From: VMGX01 sp038065915
Lineage (GTDB): Bacteria; Patescibacteriota; Minisyncoccia; Phycocordibacterales; 21-14-all-36-13
Assembly (NCBI GenBank): GCA_038065915.1
Contig: JBBTPZ010000003.1
Span: 1 to 64,000 of the forward strand
DNA length: 64,000 nucleotides
Direction: 5' to 3'
The notes under the pieces are model-generated. The model saw only the letters and a list, made by a program, of their open reading frames with translations, was not told the origin of the DNA and did not search any database. Within the stretch, counting starts at the first letter, position 1, and the number at the start of each line of letters is the position of its first letter. Below, piece after piece: positions 35,568-43,149 of this stretch. The translations under genes were made by a program, and so were the position numbers.

Positions 35568-35730
35568 AAACGTTAAGAAAAAATAAATTTATTTATTTTT
35601 TTAGTTTTGTGAGGGTTTTATATATTGCGAAGCAATTTAAAACCCCGTGTTTTTTAAAATGAGATTTTAAAAAGAAAACGTTAAGAAAAAATAAATTTAT
35701 TTATTTTTTTAGTTTTGTGAGGGTTTTATA
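35568..35730. repeat. Tandem repeat after tRNA-Glu
   Basis: A 53-base segment beginning AAACGTTAAGAAAAAAT, which includes AAATAAATTTATTTATTT and GTGAGGGTTTTAT, occurs at 35568 and again 108 bases later at 35676, ending just before the tsaD GTG. The AAATTTATTT core resembles that in the elements next to tRNA-Arg and tRNA-Phe. More copies may be hidden in the gap. Confidence 0.8.
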
Positions 35731-35735
35731 AAATC

Positions 35736-37043
35736 GTGAAAATTTTATCTATTGAAACATCTTGTGATGAAACCGCTGTTGCTATTGTTGAAGCAAACGG
35801 TGGTTTTGAAAATCCGAGTTTTAAAATACTTGGAAATTCATTGTTATCTCAAATTGAAATTCATAAAGAATATGGTGGTGTGTTCCCTTCTCTTGCAAAA
35901 CGTGAACACGCAAAAAATTTAGTTCCACTTTTAGAAAACACATTAAAACAATTTGGATTCCACTTGGAAGCTGAGCTTCCAAGTAAAATAAGTGATGTAA
36001 AAATTAAAGAAATAGAAAAAATTTTAGAACGAGAATCGGGACTTTTTGAAAAATTAAAAGAATTATTATTAAAAATTGAAATACCTAATATTGACGCAAT
36101 TGCTGTAACATATGGCCCCGGGCTTGAACCTGCGCTTTGGGTTGGACTTAATTTTGCAAAAGCCCTTTCGATCGCTTGGAACAAACCTCTTATACCAATA
36201 AACCATATGGAGGGACACATTTTTTCCGTGCTTATGCACGAAAAAAATAAATTTCCAATTTCTAATCTCTCTACCTACGGCAGATCTCCCGAAGGGAGAC
36301 AATTTCCAATGATTTCACTCTTAATAAGTGGCGGACATACAGAACTGGTTTTAATTAAAGATTGGTTAGATTATGAAATTATAGGACAAACACGAGATGA
36401 TGCCGTTGGTGAGGCATTTGATAAGGTTGCAAGAATGCTTGGACTCCCCTATCCTGGTGGTCCCTACATTTCGGCTTTAGCCGAAATGTCGCGGATTAAC
36501 GCAGATAAAAAATCGCAGATAAACGCGGATGAAAACTTGCATAAGTCAGCACCCTGTCTGCGTAAATCTGCGTCTAATCTGCGTTCATCTGCGACTTTCA
36601 GGTTCCCCCGACCAATGATAAATTCAGATAATTTTGATTTTTCATTTTCGGGATTAAAAACTTCCGTGCTATATAAAATTAAAAAATTGCCAGAACTTAC
36701 AAATAGGATCAAAAAGGAAATTGCCAGAGAGTTTGAAGATGCTGTTGTTGATGTTCTTATTTCAAAAACAAAAAAAGCATTGCAAAAATATAATGCTAAA
36801 ACTTTGATAATTGGTGGGGGCGTTGTTGCAAATAAACAAATCAGACAAGAATTTACAAAACTTGCAGAAAAACAAAATATAAAATTAATGCTACCAGAAA
36901 ATTCTCTTTCGACCGACAATGCGGTGATGATAGGAATCGCTGGATACTTTAGATATTTAACTTGCCCGTCAATAGGAGTGGAAAATAAAAAAACTTCAAA
37001 CAATTTTAAAAATCTCTCAGCTCAAGGAAATCTAAAATTGTAA
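35736..37043 (+). CDS. tsaD: tRNA t6A synthesis protein TsaD
   Basis: A 435-aa ASKHA-fold enzyme that adds threonylcarbamoyl to A37 of ANN-decoding tRNAs. It starts at GTG: IETSCDETAVA is the ATP-binding start, the metal-binding HMEGH is present, and so are ISGGHTELVL and IGGGVVANKQIR. It is about 90 residues longer than usual because of three in-frame insertions: residues 76-84 (LEAELPSK), about 178-189 (STYGRSPEGR) and about 243-289 (repeats of INAD type). None interrupts a motif. A tandem repeat ends directly before it. Confidence 0.95.
   Translation: MKILSIETSCDETAVAIVEANGGFENPSFKILGNSLLSQIEIHKEYGGVFPSLAKREHAKNLVPLLENTLKQFGFHLEAELPSKISDVKIKEIEKILERESGLFEKLKELLLKIEIPNIDAIAVTYGPGLEPALWVGLNFAKALSIAWNKPLIPINHMEGHIFSVLMHEKNKFPISNLSTYGRSPEGRQFPMISLLISGGHTELVLIKDWLDYEIIGQTRDDAVGEAFDKVARMLGLPYPGGPYISALAEMSRINADKKSQINADENLHKSAPCLRKSASNLRSSATFRFPRPMINSDNFDFSFSGLKTSVLYKIKKLPELTNRIKKEIAREFEDAVVDVLISKTKKALQKYNAKTLIIGGGVVANKQIRQEFTKLAEKQNIKLMLPENSLSTDNAVMIGIAGYFRYLTCPSIGVENKKTSNNFKNLSAQGNLKL
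35962..35984. repeat. LEAELPSK palindrome inside tsaD
   Basis: A 23-bp palindrome identical to those at 14131 and 40580. It encodes LEAELPS in frame, between two helices of the N-terminal half. Confidence 0.92.
36269..36302. repeat. CTACGGCAGATCTCCCG palindrome inside tsaD
   Basis: This nearly matches the intergenic copy at 28550-28578 and encodes STYGRSPEGR. It is the second of three repeat insertions in this gene. Confidence 0.8.
36462..36602. repeat. AACGCAGAT/CTGCGT repeat cluster inside tsaD
   Basis: A small palindrome (ATTTCGGC/GCCGAAAT) is followed by direct and inverted AACGCAGATAAA-type units that together add about 45 residues between GPYISALAE and FRFPRPMI. Related units lie at 34050-34092 and 40022-40072. 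Confidence 0.8.
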
Positions 37044-37130
37044 AATAGATTATTTTTAACTTTACTTTTGTTTATTATAATCATCTCCCCGTTTCTGCGT
37101 TTAATCTAATCTAAGAATATCGCATAGTAT

Positions 37131-37172
37131 TTAATCTATTCTCTTATTCGCACGAATAAGAGAATAGATTAA
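37131..37172. repeat. 42-bp palindrome after tsaD
   Basis: Arms TTAATCTATTCTCTTATTCG and its complement are perfect. A shorter copy (ATTCTCTTATTC core) lies at 37551-37578; the two flank the ArsR-type gene. Confidence 0.85.
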
Positions 37173-37225
37173 AATATGAGAAAATAAAACACAAAAAAGT
37201 TTTTAGGTACGAACCAAAAAAAATA

Positions 37226-37492
37226 TTAGATAAAAACCAAAAGATGTTTAATGAAAAGATTGTTTCTGTCGGTTAAATAATAATATTGTTCCAAACCCAT
37301 TTGTTCACTATCAATCATCCCGATTGCTTTTAAAACTTGCAAGTGCCTTGAGGTGGACTTGAAAGATAATTTAATATCTTCAGAAATATCACTGACTCTC
37401 GCTCTATTTTTTTTATACAAAAAATGAATGATAGCAATTCTTCTTCTGTTAGCCAACACTTTGTAATTTTTTTCTATTTCTTGATATTTCAT
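37226..37492 (-). CDS. ArsR-family winged-helix regulator
   Basis: An 88-aa DNA-binding protein. The pattern YKVLANRRRIAIIHFL, then a recognition-helix region LSFKSTSRHLQVLKAIGM and a Tyr-rich wing, fits ArsR/SmtB-type regulators. The metal-binding Cys residues of classic ArsR are absent, so the signal it senses is unknown. It is the only gene between two related palindromes. Confidence 0.82.
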   Translation of the reverse strand: MKYQEIEKNYKVLANRRRIAIIHFLYKKNRARVSDISEDIKLSFKSTSRHLQVLKAIGMIDSEQMGLEQYYYLTDRNNLFIKHLLVFI

Positions 37493-37550
37493 AAATATAA
37501 TTTTAAATAATAATTACCACTCATTATTATATATAAAAAATTATATCACT

Positions 37551-37578
37551 ATTCTCTTATTCTCACGAATAAGAGAAT
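37551..37578. repeat. ATTCTCTTATTC palindrome upstream of ArsR-type gene
   Basis: A 28-bp palindrome that shares its core with 37131-37172. It lies about 60 bases upstream of the regulator start and could be an operator as well as a mobile repeat. Confidence 0.75.
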
Positions 37579-37598
37579 ATAAAGACAAAAAAATAAAG

Positions 37599-37622
37599 CC
37601 CGCAATTCTAACGAATTGCGGG
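37599..37622 (-). terminator. Terminator of the 130-aa gene
   Basis: CCCGCAATTC/GAATTGCGGG stem followed on the minus strand by CTTTATTTTTTT. It separates the 130-aa gene from the ArsR-type gene. Confidence 0.9.
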
Positions 37623-37660
37623 TTGAAGAAAACTTTAAGATCCGATACATTAAAGGAATT

Positions 37661-38053
37661 TTATACTTTTGGGTCTTCAAGATCTTTTGCAAGGCTGTTT
37701 AAGACTCTCTTATAATTCAATTTCTGTAATTCATTTGACATATTATCTAAGGCATTCGTAGCTACCAAAAAGGTGGACGGCGTGTTTATGTAGTTAGATT
37801 CGTGTTTGTATCTGAAACTATAAAACTTAAGAGATATTTTGAAAAACATTGATTCTACTTCAGAGCGATCCGCGGTTATCACGATCGTTGCTCTAAAATT
37901 AGAGATAAATAGATTTCTGCATACTTCCCACACTGAAGGTTCTAACGTCTCTTTTTCGAGTTTGGTCAATTCTTTGTTTATAAAAACAAATTTAATTTTA
38001 ATGCCTAAAACATCTGACACAAAACAAATGATATTCTTTGTTGGCTTTGACAT
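37661..38053 (-). CDS. Hypothetical protein, 130 aa
   Basis: No family is recognised. It is soluble, with alternating hydrophobic strands (IICFVSDVLGIKIKFVFI) at the start and helical sequence towards the end; there is no signal peptide. It has a strong AGGAG ribosome site, a TTGACA promoter and its own terminator, so it is a well-delimited expressed gene. Its signals match those of the unknown genes at 26917 and 55130. Confidence 0.72.
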   Translation of the reverse strand: MSKPTKNIICFVSDVLGIKIKFVFINKELTKLEKETLEPSVWEVCRNLFISNFRATIVITADRSEVESMFFKISLKFYSFRYKHESNYINTPSTFLVATNALDNMSNELQKLNYKRVLNSLAKDLEDPKV

Positions 38054-38096
38054 TTTTTCTCCTAGTTAATATAAATTTTATTGAACTTTCTTTTTT

Positions 38097-38125
38097 AGGA
38101 TACTCTTAAAAAATAAAAATGTCAA
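38097..38125 (-). promoter_or_regulatory. Promoter of the 130-aa gene
   Basis: On the minus strand TTGACA (38120-38125), a 17-base spacer and TATCCT (38097-38102). Confidence 0.75.
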
Positions 38126-38550
38126 GCACAAAAGATCTGTTTAAAAATAAAAACCCCGGCGTAATAGACGGGGAAAAAATTATCTTCAAAAATTATTCAG
38201 ATCCCTAAAAGATAACTCTAATTCACTCTAATCATCCACAGATGATGTATATATCTCACCTTAGGGTTAAATAAGACATTTTGACATCAAAAAAAGGACT
38301 ATCTATATCATTGTTTGTTCAGAACAAATAGGGGGCTTTTGTTGAGAACAAGAATCGCTCCTAAAAATTATGAGGCGATTGAATTAATTCAATAATGTAA
38401 AAAAATATTTTGCAATTTTTATAAAATTTGGAAACGTTGTAAAACTTTTGTAAAATCAACCAAAATTCATTTAAAAAATAACCATATTAAACTATACAGA
38501 AACTGAAAAATAGATTTTTTCCATAATTCATCAAAAAATGTTATTATTTT
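38126..38550. other. Intergenic region without a recognised gene
   Basis: About 425 AT-rich bases. A CCCCGGCGTAATAGACGGGG-like hairpin lies at 38153-38172, and TTTGTTCAGAACAAA at 38316-38330. I see no ORF or RNA gene. Confidence 0.55.
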
Positions 38551-38679
38551 TATACTTGTCCCGTTAGAGATTAAATGGAATAACGGGAATATAAACAAAC
38601 AGCGAGAATAATTAAAAAGTAAAAGGTTTAAATTATTAAAATAACCTACGAGAGTTCAAGACTCTCTATCTCTAACGGG
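38551..38679 (+). promoter_or_regulatory. valS leader with two alternative pairings
   Basis: A TATACT box (38551-38556) places the RNA start near 38562. CCCGTTAGAGAT (38560-38571) can pair with ATCTCTAACGGG (38668-38679), which ends exactly at the valS ATG. Its first seven bases can instead pair with TAACGGG (38581-38587). A further hairpin, GAGAGT/ACTCTC, lies at 38650-38666. The two pairings exclude each other, which is the layout of an RNA switch. Confidence 0.6.
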
Positions 38680-40947
38680 ATGAATAAAAAATTCTTAAAA
38701 CCATACGATTCAAAAGAAACTGAAGAAAATATATATAAGCTCTGGGAAAAGAGTGGTTATTTCCGTCCCAAGGACGGTCATTCTCGGGTTGATAGCAAGA
38801 CAGTAAGCGATGAAACATTTTCAATTGTACTTCCACCTCCAAACGTTACAGGCAATCTTCACACGGGGCACGCAATAATGCTCGCAATAGAAGATATAAT
38901 GGTTCGCTATAACAGAATGCTTGGCAAAAAAACATTATGGGTACCGGGTACTGACCACGCAGCAATTGCAACACAATCAAAGGTAGAAAAAGAAATTTAT
39001 AAGAAAGAAAAAAAGAACAGACACGACTTAGGCCGTGAAGGATTCTTAAAAAGAGTGAGCAATTACGCAAAAAATAGCCAAGACACAATAATTAATCAGA
39101 CAAAAAAAATGGGGGCCTCTTTAGATTGGTCCCGCGAAGCATTCACGCTTGATGAGAAAAGAAATTTAGCAGTTCGTACAGCATTTAAACAAATGTATGA
39201 AGCGGGATTGATTTATCGTGGATATAGAATCGTTAATTGGTGTCCAAAATGTCAATCAACTCTTTCAGACGATGAGGTTGAACATGAGGAACAAAAAGCA
39301 AGGTTTTATACATTTAAATATTCTGCTGACTTCCCTATTTATATCTCAACCACTCGTCCTGAAACAAAGTTGGGCGACACATCTGTCGCTGTAAACCCAA
39401 ATGACAAAAGATATAAAAAATATATCGGAAAGGAATTTGAAATTAAAAAATTTGCAGGAGGACCTAATTTAAAAATAAAAATAATTGTAGATAAAAATAT
39501 TGACCCAGAATTCGGAACTGGCGCCGTTGGAATAACTCCAGCTCATAGTCATATTGATTATGAAGTTGCTCAAAAAAATGATTTACCTGTAATAAAAGTG
39601 ATTGACGAATATGCAAGAATAACAGATGAAGCCGGAACAGAATATTCTGGATTAAAAATAAAAGACGCGAGAGAAAAGGTTATAGAATATTTGAAAAAGA
39701 ATGGATTATTAGAAAAAGAGGAAGAAATAAACAATAATCTTTCAATTTGTTATAGATGTAATTCTCCGATTGAACCACTACCATCTTTACAATGGTTTGT
39801 TGATGTAAATAAAAAATTTAAATTAAAAAATAGTAAATTAAAAGGATTAAAAACAGAACAAGAAGTTTCTTTAAAGAAAGTTATGAAAAATGCCATTGAA
39901 TCGGGACAAATTGAAATAATTCCTGACAGATTTGAAAAGGTATATTATCATTGGATTGATAATCTGCGCGATTGGTGTATTTCAAGACAGATTTGGTATG
40001 GGCATCAGATTCCTGCTTGGCGCAGAACGCAGATGAACGCAGATAAAAAAACGCCGATGGACGCAGATGAAAAGGAAAACGTTTATGTTGGAGTTGAGGC
40101 ACCAAAAGATATTGAGAATTGGGAACAAGATCCAGACACTCTTGATACTTGGTTTTCTTCTGGGCTTTGGACATTTTCTACACTCGGGTGGCCCGAAGAA
40201 ACAAATGATTTAAAAACATTTCATCCAACAAGTGTTCTTGAGACCGGTTATGATATTTTGTTCTTTTGGGTTGCAAGAATGATTTTAATGTCAGGATTTT
40301 TACTTGAAGATATTCCGTTTAAAAAAGTTTATTTACACGGGCTTGTTCGCGATGAAAAAGGAAGAAAGATGAGCAAGTCGTTGGACAACGCAATTGACCC
40401 GATTGAAGCAATAAATAAATATGGAGCGGATGCTTTAAGAATGGCTACGATTGTCGGGATCGGTCCTGGAAATGATTTGATAATAAATGATGAAAAAATA
40501 AAAGCATATAAACATTTTGCTAACAAAATTTGGAACGTTTCTAGGTTTGTTTTTTCAAATACTGAAGATTTTGATTCTGACTTGGAAGCTGAGCTTCCAA
40601 GTAAAATCGTCGATTCTGATAAGAAATACCTTGACGAATTGGGAGGGCTAAAAAAAGATGTTAAAAAAGATATGGATAATTTTAAGTTTTATTTGGCTGG
40701 AGAAAAACTTTATCATTATTTTTGGCATAGATTTGCCGATGTGATAATTGAGGAAAGTAAAAATAAGATTAAAAGTTTTGACGAAAAAGAAAAATTATCT
40801 TCTCAATGGACTTTAATCCATATTTTGAAAGAAAGTTTAAAAATGCTCCATCCTTTTATGCCATTTATTACAGAAGAAATTTGGCAGAATGCTCCGTGGA
40901 ATAAAAATGGAAAAATTTTGATGGTGGAAGAGTGGCCAAAAATTTAA
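38680..40947 (+). CDS. valS: Valyl-tRNA synthetase
   Basis: A 755-aa class I synthetase that charges tRNA-Val. It has PNVTGNLHTGHA (HIGH region) and KMSKSLDNAIDP (KMSKS), with the editing domain between and TTRPETKLGDT in it. It lacks the long C-terminal coiled coil of larger ValRS. Residues about 448-465 (MNADKKTPMDADE) and 634-642 (LEAELPSK) are repeat-encoded insertions. A structured leader precedes it. Confidence 0.96.
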   Translation: MNKKFLKPYDSKETEENIYKLWEKSGYFRPKDGHSRVDSKTVSDETFSIVLPPPNVTGNLHTGHAIMLAIEDIMVRYNRMLGKKTLWVPGTDHAAIATQSKVEKEIYKKEKKNRHDLGREGFLKRVSNYAKNSQDTIINQTKKMGASLDWSREAFTLDEKRNLAVRTAFKQMYEAGLIYRGYRIVNWCPKCQSTLSDDEVEHEEQKARFYTFKYSADFPIYISTTRPETKLGDTSVAVNPNDKRYKKYIGKEFEIKKFAGGPNLKIKIIVDKNIDPEFGTGAVGITPAHSHIDYEVAQKNDLPVIKVIDEYARITDEAGTEYSGLKIKDAREKVIEYLKKNGLLEKEEEINNNLSICYRCNSPIEPLPSLQWFVDVNKKFKLKNSKLKGLKTEQEVSLKKVMKNAIESGQIEIIPDRFEKVYYHWIDNLRDWCISRQIWYGHQIPAWRRTQMNADKKTPMDADEKENVYVGVEAPKDIENWEQDPDTLDTWFSSGLWTFSTLGWPEETNDLKTFHPTSVLETGYDILFFWVARMILMSGFLLEDIPFKKVYLHGLVRDEKGRKMSKSLDNAIDPIEAINKYGADALRMATIVGIGPGNDLIINDEKIKAYKHFANKIWNVSRFVFSNTEDFDSDLEAELPSKIVDSDKKYLDELGGLKKDVKKDMDNFKFYLAGEKLYHYFWHRFADVIIEESKNKIKSFDEKEKLSSQWTLIHILKESLKMLHPFMPFITEEIWQNAPWNKNGKILMVEEWPKI
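40022..40072. repeat. AACGCAGAT repeats inside valS
   Basis: Units such as AACGCAGATGAACGCAGAT and a degenerate copy add about 17 residues just after QIPAW. The same unit family occurs in tsaD. Confidence 0.8.
40580..40602. repeat. LEAELPSK palindrome inside valS
   Basis: The same 23-bp palindrome, in the same reading frame, as in tsaD. It lies before the anticodon-binding domain, in a poorly conserved loop. Confidence 0.92.
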
Positions 40948-40959
40948 TTTTTTAAATTT

Positions 40960-41664
40960 ATGAATTTTCAAACAATAATTATTGCTCTGGTTGGTGGAAT
41001 TATACCCGCTTTATTTTGGCTTTGGTTTTGGTTAAGAGAAGACAAAAAAAGACCTGAACCAAAAGGTTTGATAGCGCTAACATTTTTAGGAGGTTTTGTC
41101 GCAGTATTGTTGGCATTGTCTGCAGAAAAATTTGTTGAAGATTACATTTTGGTTAGCGCATCTGTGATGATTATATTATGGTCTGCCATTGAAGAAATTT
41201 TTAAATATCTGGCATCTTATTTTACATCTTTGAGAAAACACGATATGGATGAGCCAATAGATGGCCTTGTTTATTTAATAACGACAGCGCTTGGATTTGC
41301 CGCCCTTGAAAATGTTCTTTTTTTGATTTCTGAAACTGGTATATTAGAAAGCATAGTTGCTGGAAATATGAGATTTATGGGAGCTACGGTTTTACACACA
41401 TTAACTTCTGGGGTTGTCGGATTATTTATAGGCCTGTCTTTCTATAAAAGCGCTTTGGCAAAAAAAATATATTTATTTATAGGACTTATTCTATCAATAA
41501 CATTGCACTCTATTTTTAATTTACTTATAATTAGTAATGGCAATGAAAATATCTTTTTGGTGTTTGGGTTGGTTTGGTTCGCAATTGTGATTTTAATATT
41601 ACTTTTTGAAAAAGTTAAAAGAATTCGTCCCAAGAATATAAACAAAGAAAATAGATTATTATGA
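40960..41664 (+). CDS. PrsW-family membrane protease
   Basis: A 234-aa protein with about seven to eight membrane helices. The PrsW/CAAX-protease-like signatures are visible: EEIFKYLASYF (paired Glu), DGLVYLITTALGFAALENV, and His residues in TVLHTLTSG and LHSIFNL. PrsW cleaves an anti-sigma factor in Bacillus; the substrate here is unknown. It follows valS by 12 bases, so the two are probably cotranscribed. Confidence 0.85.
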   Translation: MNFQTIIIALVGGIIPALFWLWFWLREDKKRPEPKGLIALTFLGGFVAVLLALSAEKFVEDYILVSASVMIILWSAIEEIFKYLASYFTSLRKHDMDEPIDGLVYLITTALGFAALENVLFLISETGILESIVAGNMRFMGATVLHTLTSGVVGLFIGLSFYKSALAKKIYLFIGLILSITLHSIFNLLIISNGNENIFLVFGLVWFAIVILILLFEKVKRIRPKNINKENRLL

Positions 41665-41678
41665 GTTTAAAATTCACT

Positions 41679-41714
41679 CCGTGGAATATGATGCTTTAGC
41701 ATCATGTTCCACGG
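41679..41714 (+). promoter_or_regulatory. Hairpin in the hsp20 leader
   Basis: CCGTGGAATATGATGCT and AGCATCATGTTCCACGG form a 17-bp stem with one G-T pair and a 2-base loop, 11 bases before the hsp20 ATG. It may be a heat-sensitive leader or one more dispersed palindrome. Confidence 0.6.
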
Positions 41715-41725
41715 GACAAATATTT

Positions 41726-42169
41726 ATGAAAAAAAAAGGATCATTTTTTGAGAGATTAACGGGAACAATTAACGTTGATGATGATGTTGAAAAAGAAGAG
41801 AACAATGAAAAAAATTGGGTTGGAAACGAAAAAGAAGAATATCAACTTACAGTGGATGTTTATAACAAATCGGAAGAAATAGTTATCCACACAATGGTTG
41901 CCGGTGTAAGACCGGAAGATTTGGATATATCTATAACAAGAGAGATGGTTAGTATAAGGGGTGAAAGAAAAGAACCGGAAGATATAGCAACTGAAGATTA
42001 TTTTCATAAGGAACTATACTGGGGTTCATTTTCAAGAACAATAATGTTGCCCGCTGAAATTGAAGTTGAAGAGGCAGAAGCTGAAGAAAATCACGGTTTA
42101 CTTTCAATTAGATTGCCTAAAATAGACAAAGGAAAACAAACAAAATTAAAAGTAAAGACAAGAAGTTAA
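41726..42169 (+). CDS. Small heat shock protein Hsp20
   Basis: A 147-aa alpha-crystallin-type chaperone. The central domain (about residues 50-140) has VAGVRPEDLDISI, GSFSRTIMLPAEIE and the closing AEENHGLLSIRLPK. I start at MKKKGSFFERL; the 15 codons upstream are encoded by the leader hairpin. It holds unfolded proteins for refolding by chaperones such as GroEL. Confidence 0.92.
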   Translation: MKKKGSFFERLTGTINVDDDVEKEENNEKNWVGNEKEEYQLTVDVYNKSEEIVIHTMVAGVRPEDLDISITREMVSIRGERKEPEDIATEDYFHKELYWGSFSRTIMLPAEIEVEEAEAEENHGLLSIRLPKIDKGKQTKLKVKTRS

Positions 42170-42204
42170 ACTTTCAAAAAATACCAGCAAAAGTTGGTAT
42201 TTTT

Positions 42205-42549
42205 AATTTTGTGTCCTCGACAGGAATCTCGAGCTACACTCGCTGGTGATTTTCCTGTTNNNNNNNNNNNNNNNNNNNNNNNNNNNNNNNNNNNNNNNNN
42301 NNNNNNNNNNNNNNNNNNNNNNNNNNNNNNNNNNNNNNNNNNNNNNNNNNNNNNNNNNNTTTGCTTTCTCTCAAACACAAAATAACTCGCAATTTTGTGT
42401 CCTCGACAGGAATCTCGAGCTACACTCGCTGGTGATTTTCCTGTTTTCTCCCAGCTAAAGCTGGTCAAAAACATGGAAAATCCTTTCGATTCCTGTACGA
42501 AAGCAAATAAATTTGCTTTCTCTCAAACACAAAATAACTCGCAATTTTG
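42205..42549 (-). repeat. Tandem tRNA-end elements downstream of tRNA-Arg
   Basis: GTCCTCGACAGGAAT, the end of tRNA-Arg read on the plus strand, recurs at 42213 and 42399 besides the real copy at 42551. The complete unit is 152 bases and contains one inverted T-arm copy (TTCGATTCCTGT, 42485-42496), GCAAATAAATTTGC, a CAGCTAAAGCTG hairpin and ATTTTCC/GGAAAAT arms. The second unit is interrupted by a 100-N gap. Confidence 0.85.
42260..42359. other. Assembly gap (100 N)
   Basis: The gap lies inside the tandem tRNA-Arg-end repeat, so the true number of units is unknown. Confidence 0.98.
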
Positions 42550-42621
42550 TGTCCTCGACAGGAATCGAACCTGTAATTACTCCTTAGGACGGAGTTGTTA
42601 TATCCATTTAACTACAAAGAC
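42550..42621 (-). tRNA. tRNA-Arg (CCT)
   Basis: Acceptor GTCTTTG/CGAGGAC, anticodon stem ACTCC/GGAGT with loop GTCCTAA giving CCT, T-arm ACAGG-TTCGATT-CCTGT. No CCA is encoded. Its 3' 20 bases are repeated downstream. Confidence 0.95.
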
Positions 42622-42699
42622 AATGCTCAAAAACTTCTATTTATATTAAAACTATATCACAAGTTTGGTTTTTTTTAAGTTTTTGATATAATTTTATTA

Positions 42700-42990
42700 A
42701 TGCCAAAAGACGAAAAAGAGTTGTTGGAAGAAACATACAAACTTTCTGAAGAAAACAACAATATTTTAAAAAAAATGAGGAGGTCTGTTATTTATGACCG
42801 TATATTTAGAGTAATATACTGGTTAATAGTACTTGGGCTTGCAACAAGTTTATATTATTTTATTCAACCGTACACAGATAAAATTATTGATGTCTATAAA
42901 ACCGTAATGACTAACATTCAAAAAATAAAAAGTGTTAGTGATTCAATTCCAAATGTTCCAAATAACTCTGGTGTTGATGTTGTTAAATAG
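42700..42990 (+). CDS. Small membrane-anchored protein, 96 aa
   Basis: A charged N-terminus (KDEKELLEETYKLSEENN, likely coiled), one or two hydrophobic helices at about residues 39-58, and a polar C-terminus. TATAAT lies 7 bases before ATG, so it is a candidate leaderless gene. The layout resembles the protein at 7274. Function unknown. Confidence 0.7.
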   Translation: MPKDEKELLEETYKLSEENNNILKKMRRSVIYDRIFRVIYWLIVLGLATSLYYFIQPYTDKIIDVYKTVMTNIQKIKSVSDSIPNVPNNSGVDVVK

Positions 42991-43031
42991 AGCATTGAAT
43001 CATCTAATAAATAGTGTAAATTTAAATTTAA

Positions 43032-43068
43032 ATGAAAAATGTCTATAATGGCATTTTTCATCCACAAT
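43032..43068 (+). terminator. Hairpin terminator of the CATCCATAAT type
   Basis: GAAAAATGTC/GGCATTTTTC ends the 96-aa gene region and continues into CATCCACAAT, like the hairpins at 4270 and 24902. Confidence 0.65.
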
Positions 43069-43075
43069 GTTTTTT

Positions 43076-43149
43076 GCTCAGGTAGCTCAGTTGGTTAGAG
43101 CATCTGCCTGAAGAGCAGGGGGTCGCCAGTTCGATTCTGGCCCTGAGCA
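43076..43149 (+). tRNA. tRNA-Phe (GAA)
   Basis: Acceptor GCTCAGG/CCTGAGC, anticodon stem TCTGC/GCAGG with loop CTGAAGA giving GAA, T-arm GCCAG-TTCGATT-CTGGC. No CCA is encoded. Confidence 0.95.

Noticed and set aside
35736..37043. tsaD as a frameshifted pseudogene because of its length
   Set aside because: All catalytic motifs are in one frame and the extra residues are discrete repeat insertions.
38551..38679. T-box riboswitch before valS
   Set aside because: No T-box sequence, specifier loop or terminator/antiterminator pair is visible; the leader is too short for a standard T-box.
42205..42549. CRISPR-like array at the tRNA-Arg repeats
   Set aside because: The units are about 152 bases, repeats and spacers are not separable, and the repeated part is the tRNA end. 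No cas genes are in the window.
42395..42649. 84-codon plus-strand ORF over tRNA-Arg and its repeats
   Set aside because: It reads through the antisense strand of a tRNA and tandem repeats; not a protein gene.
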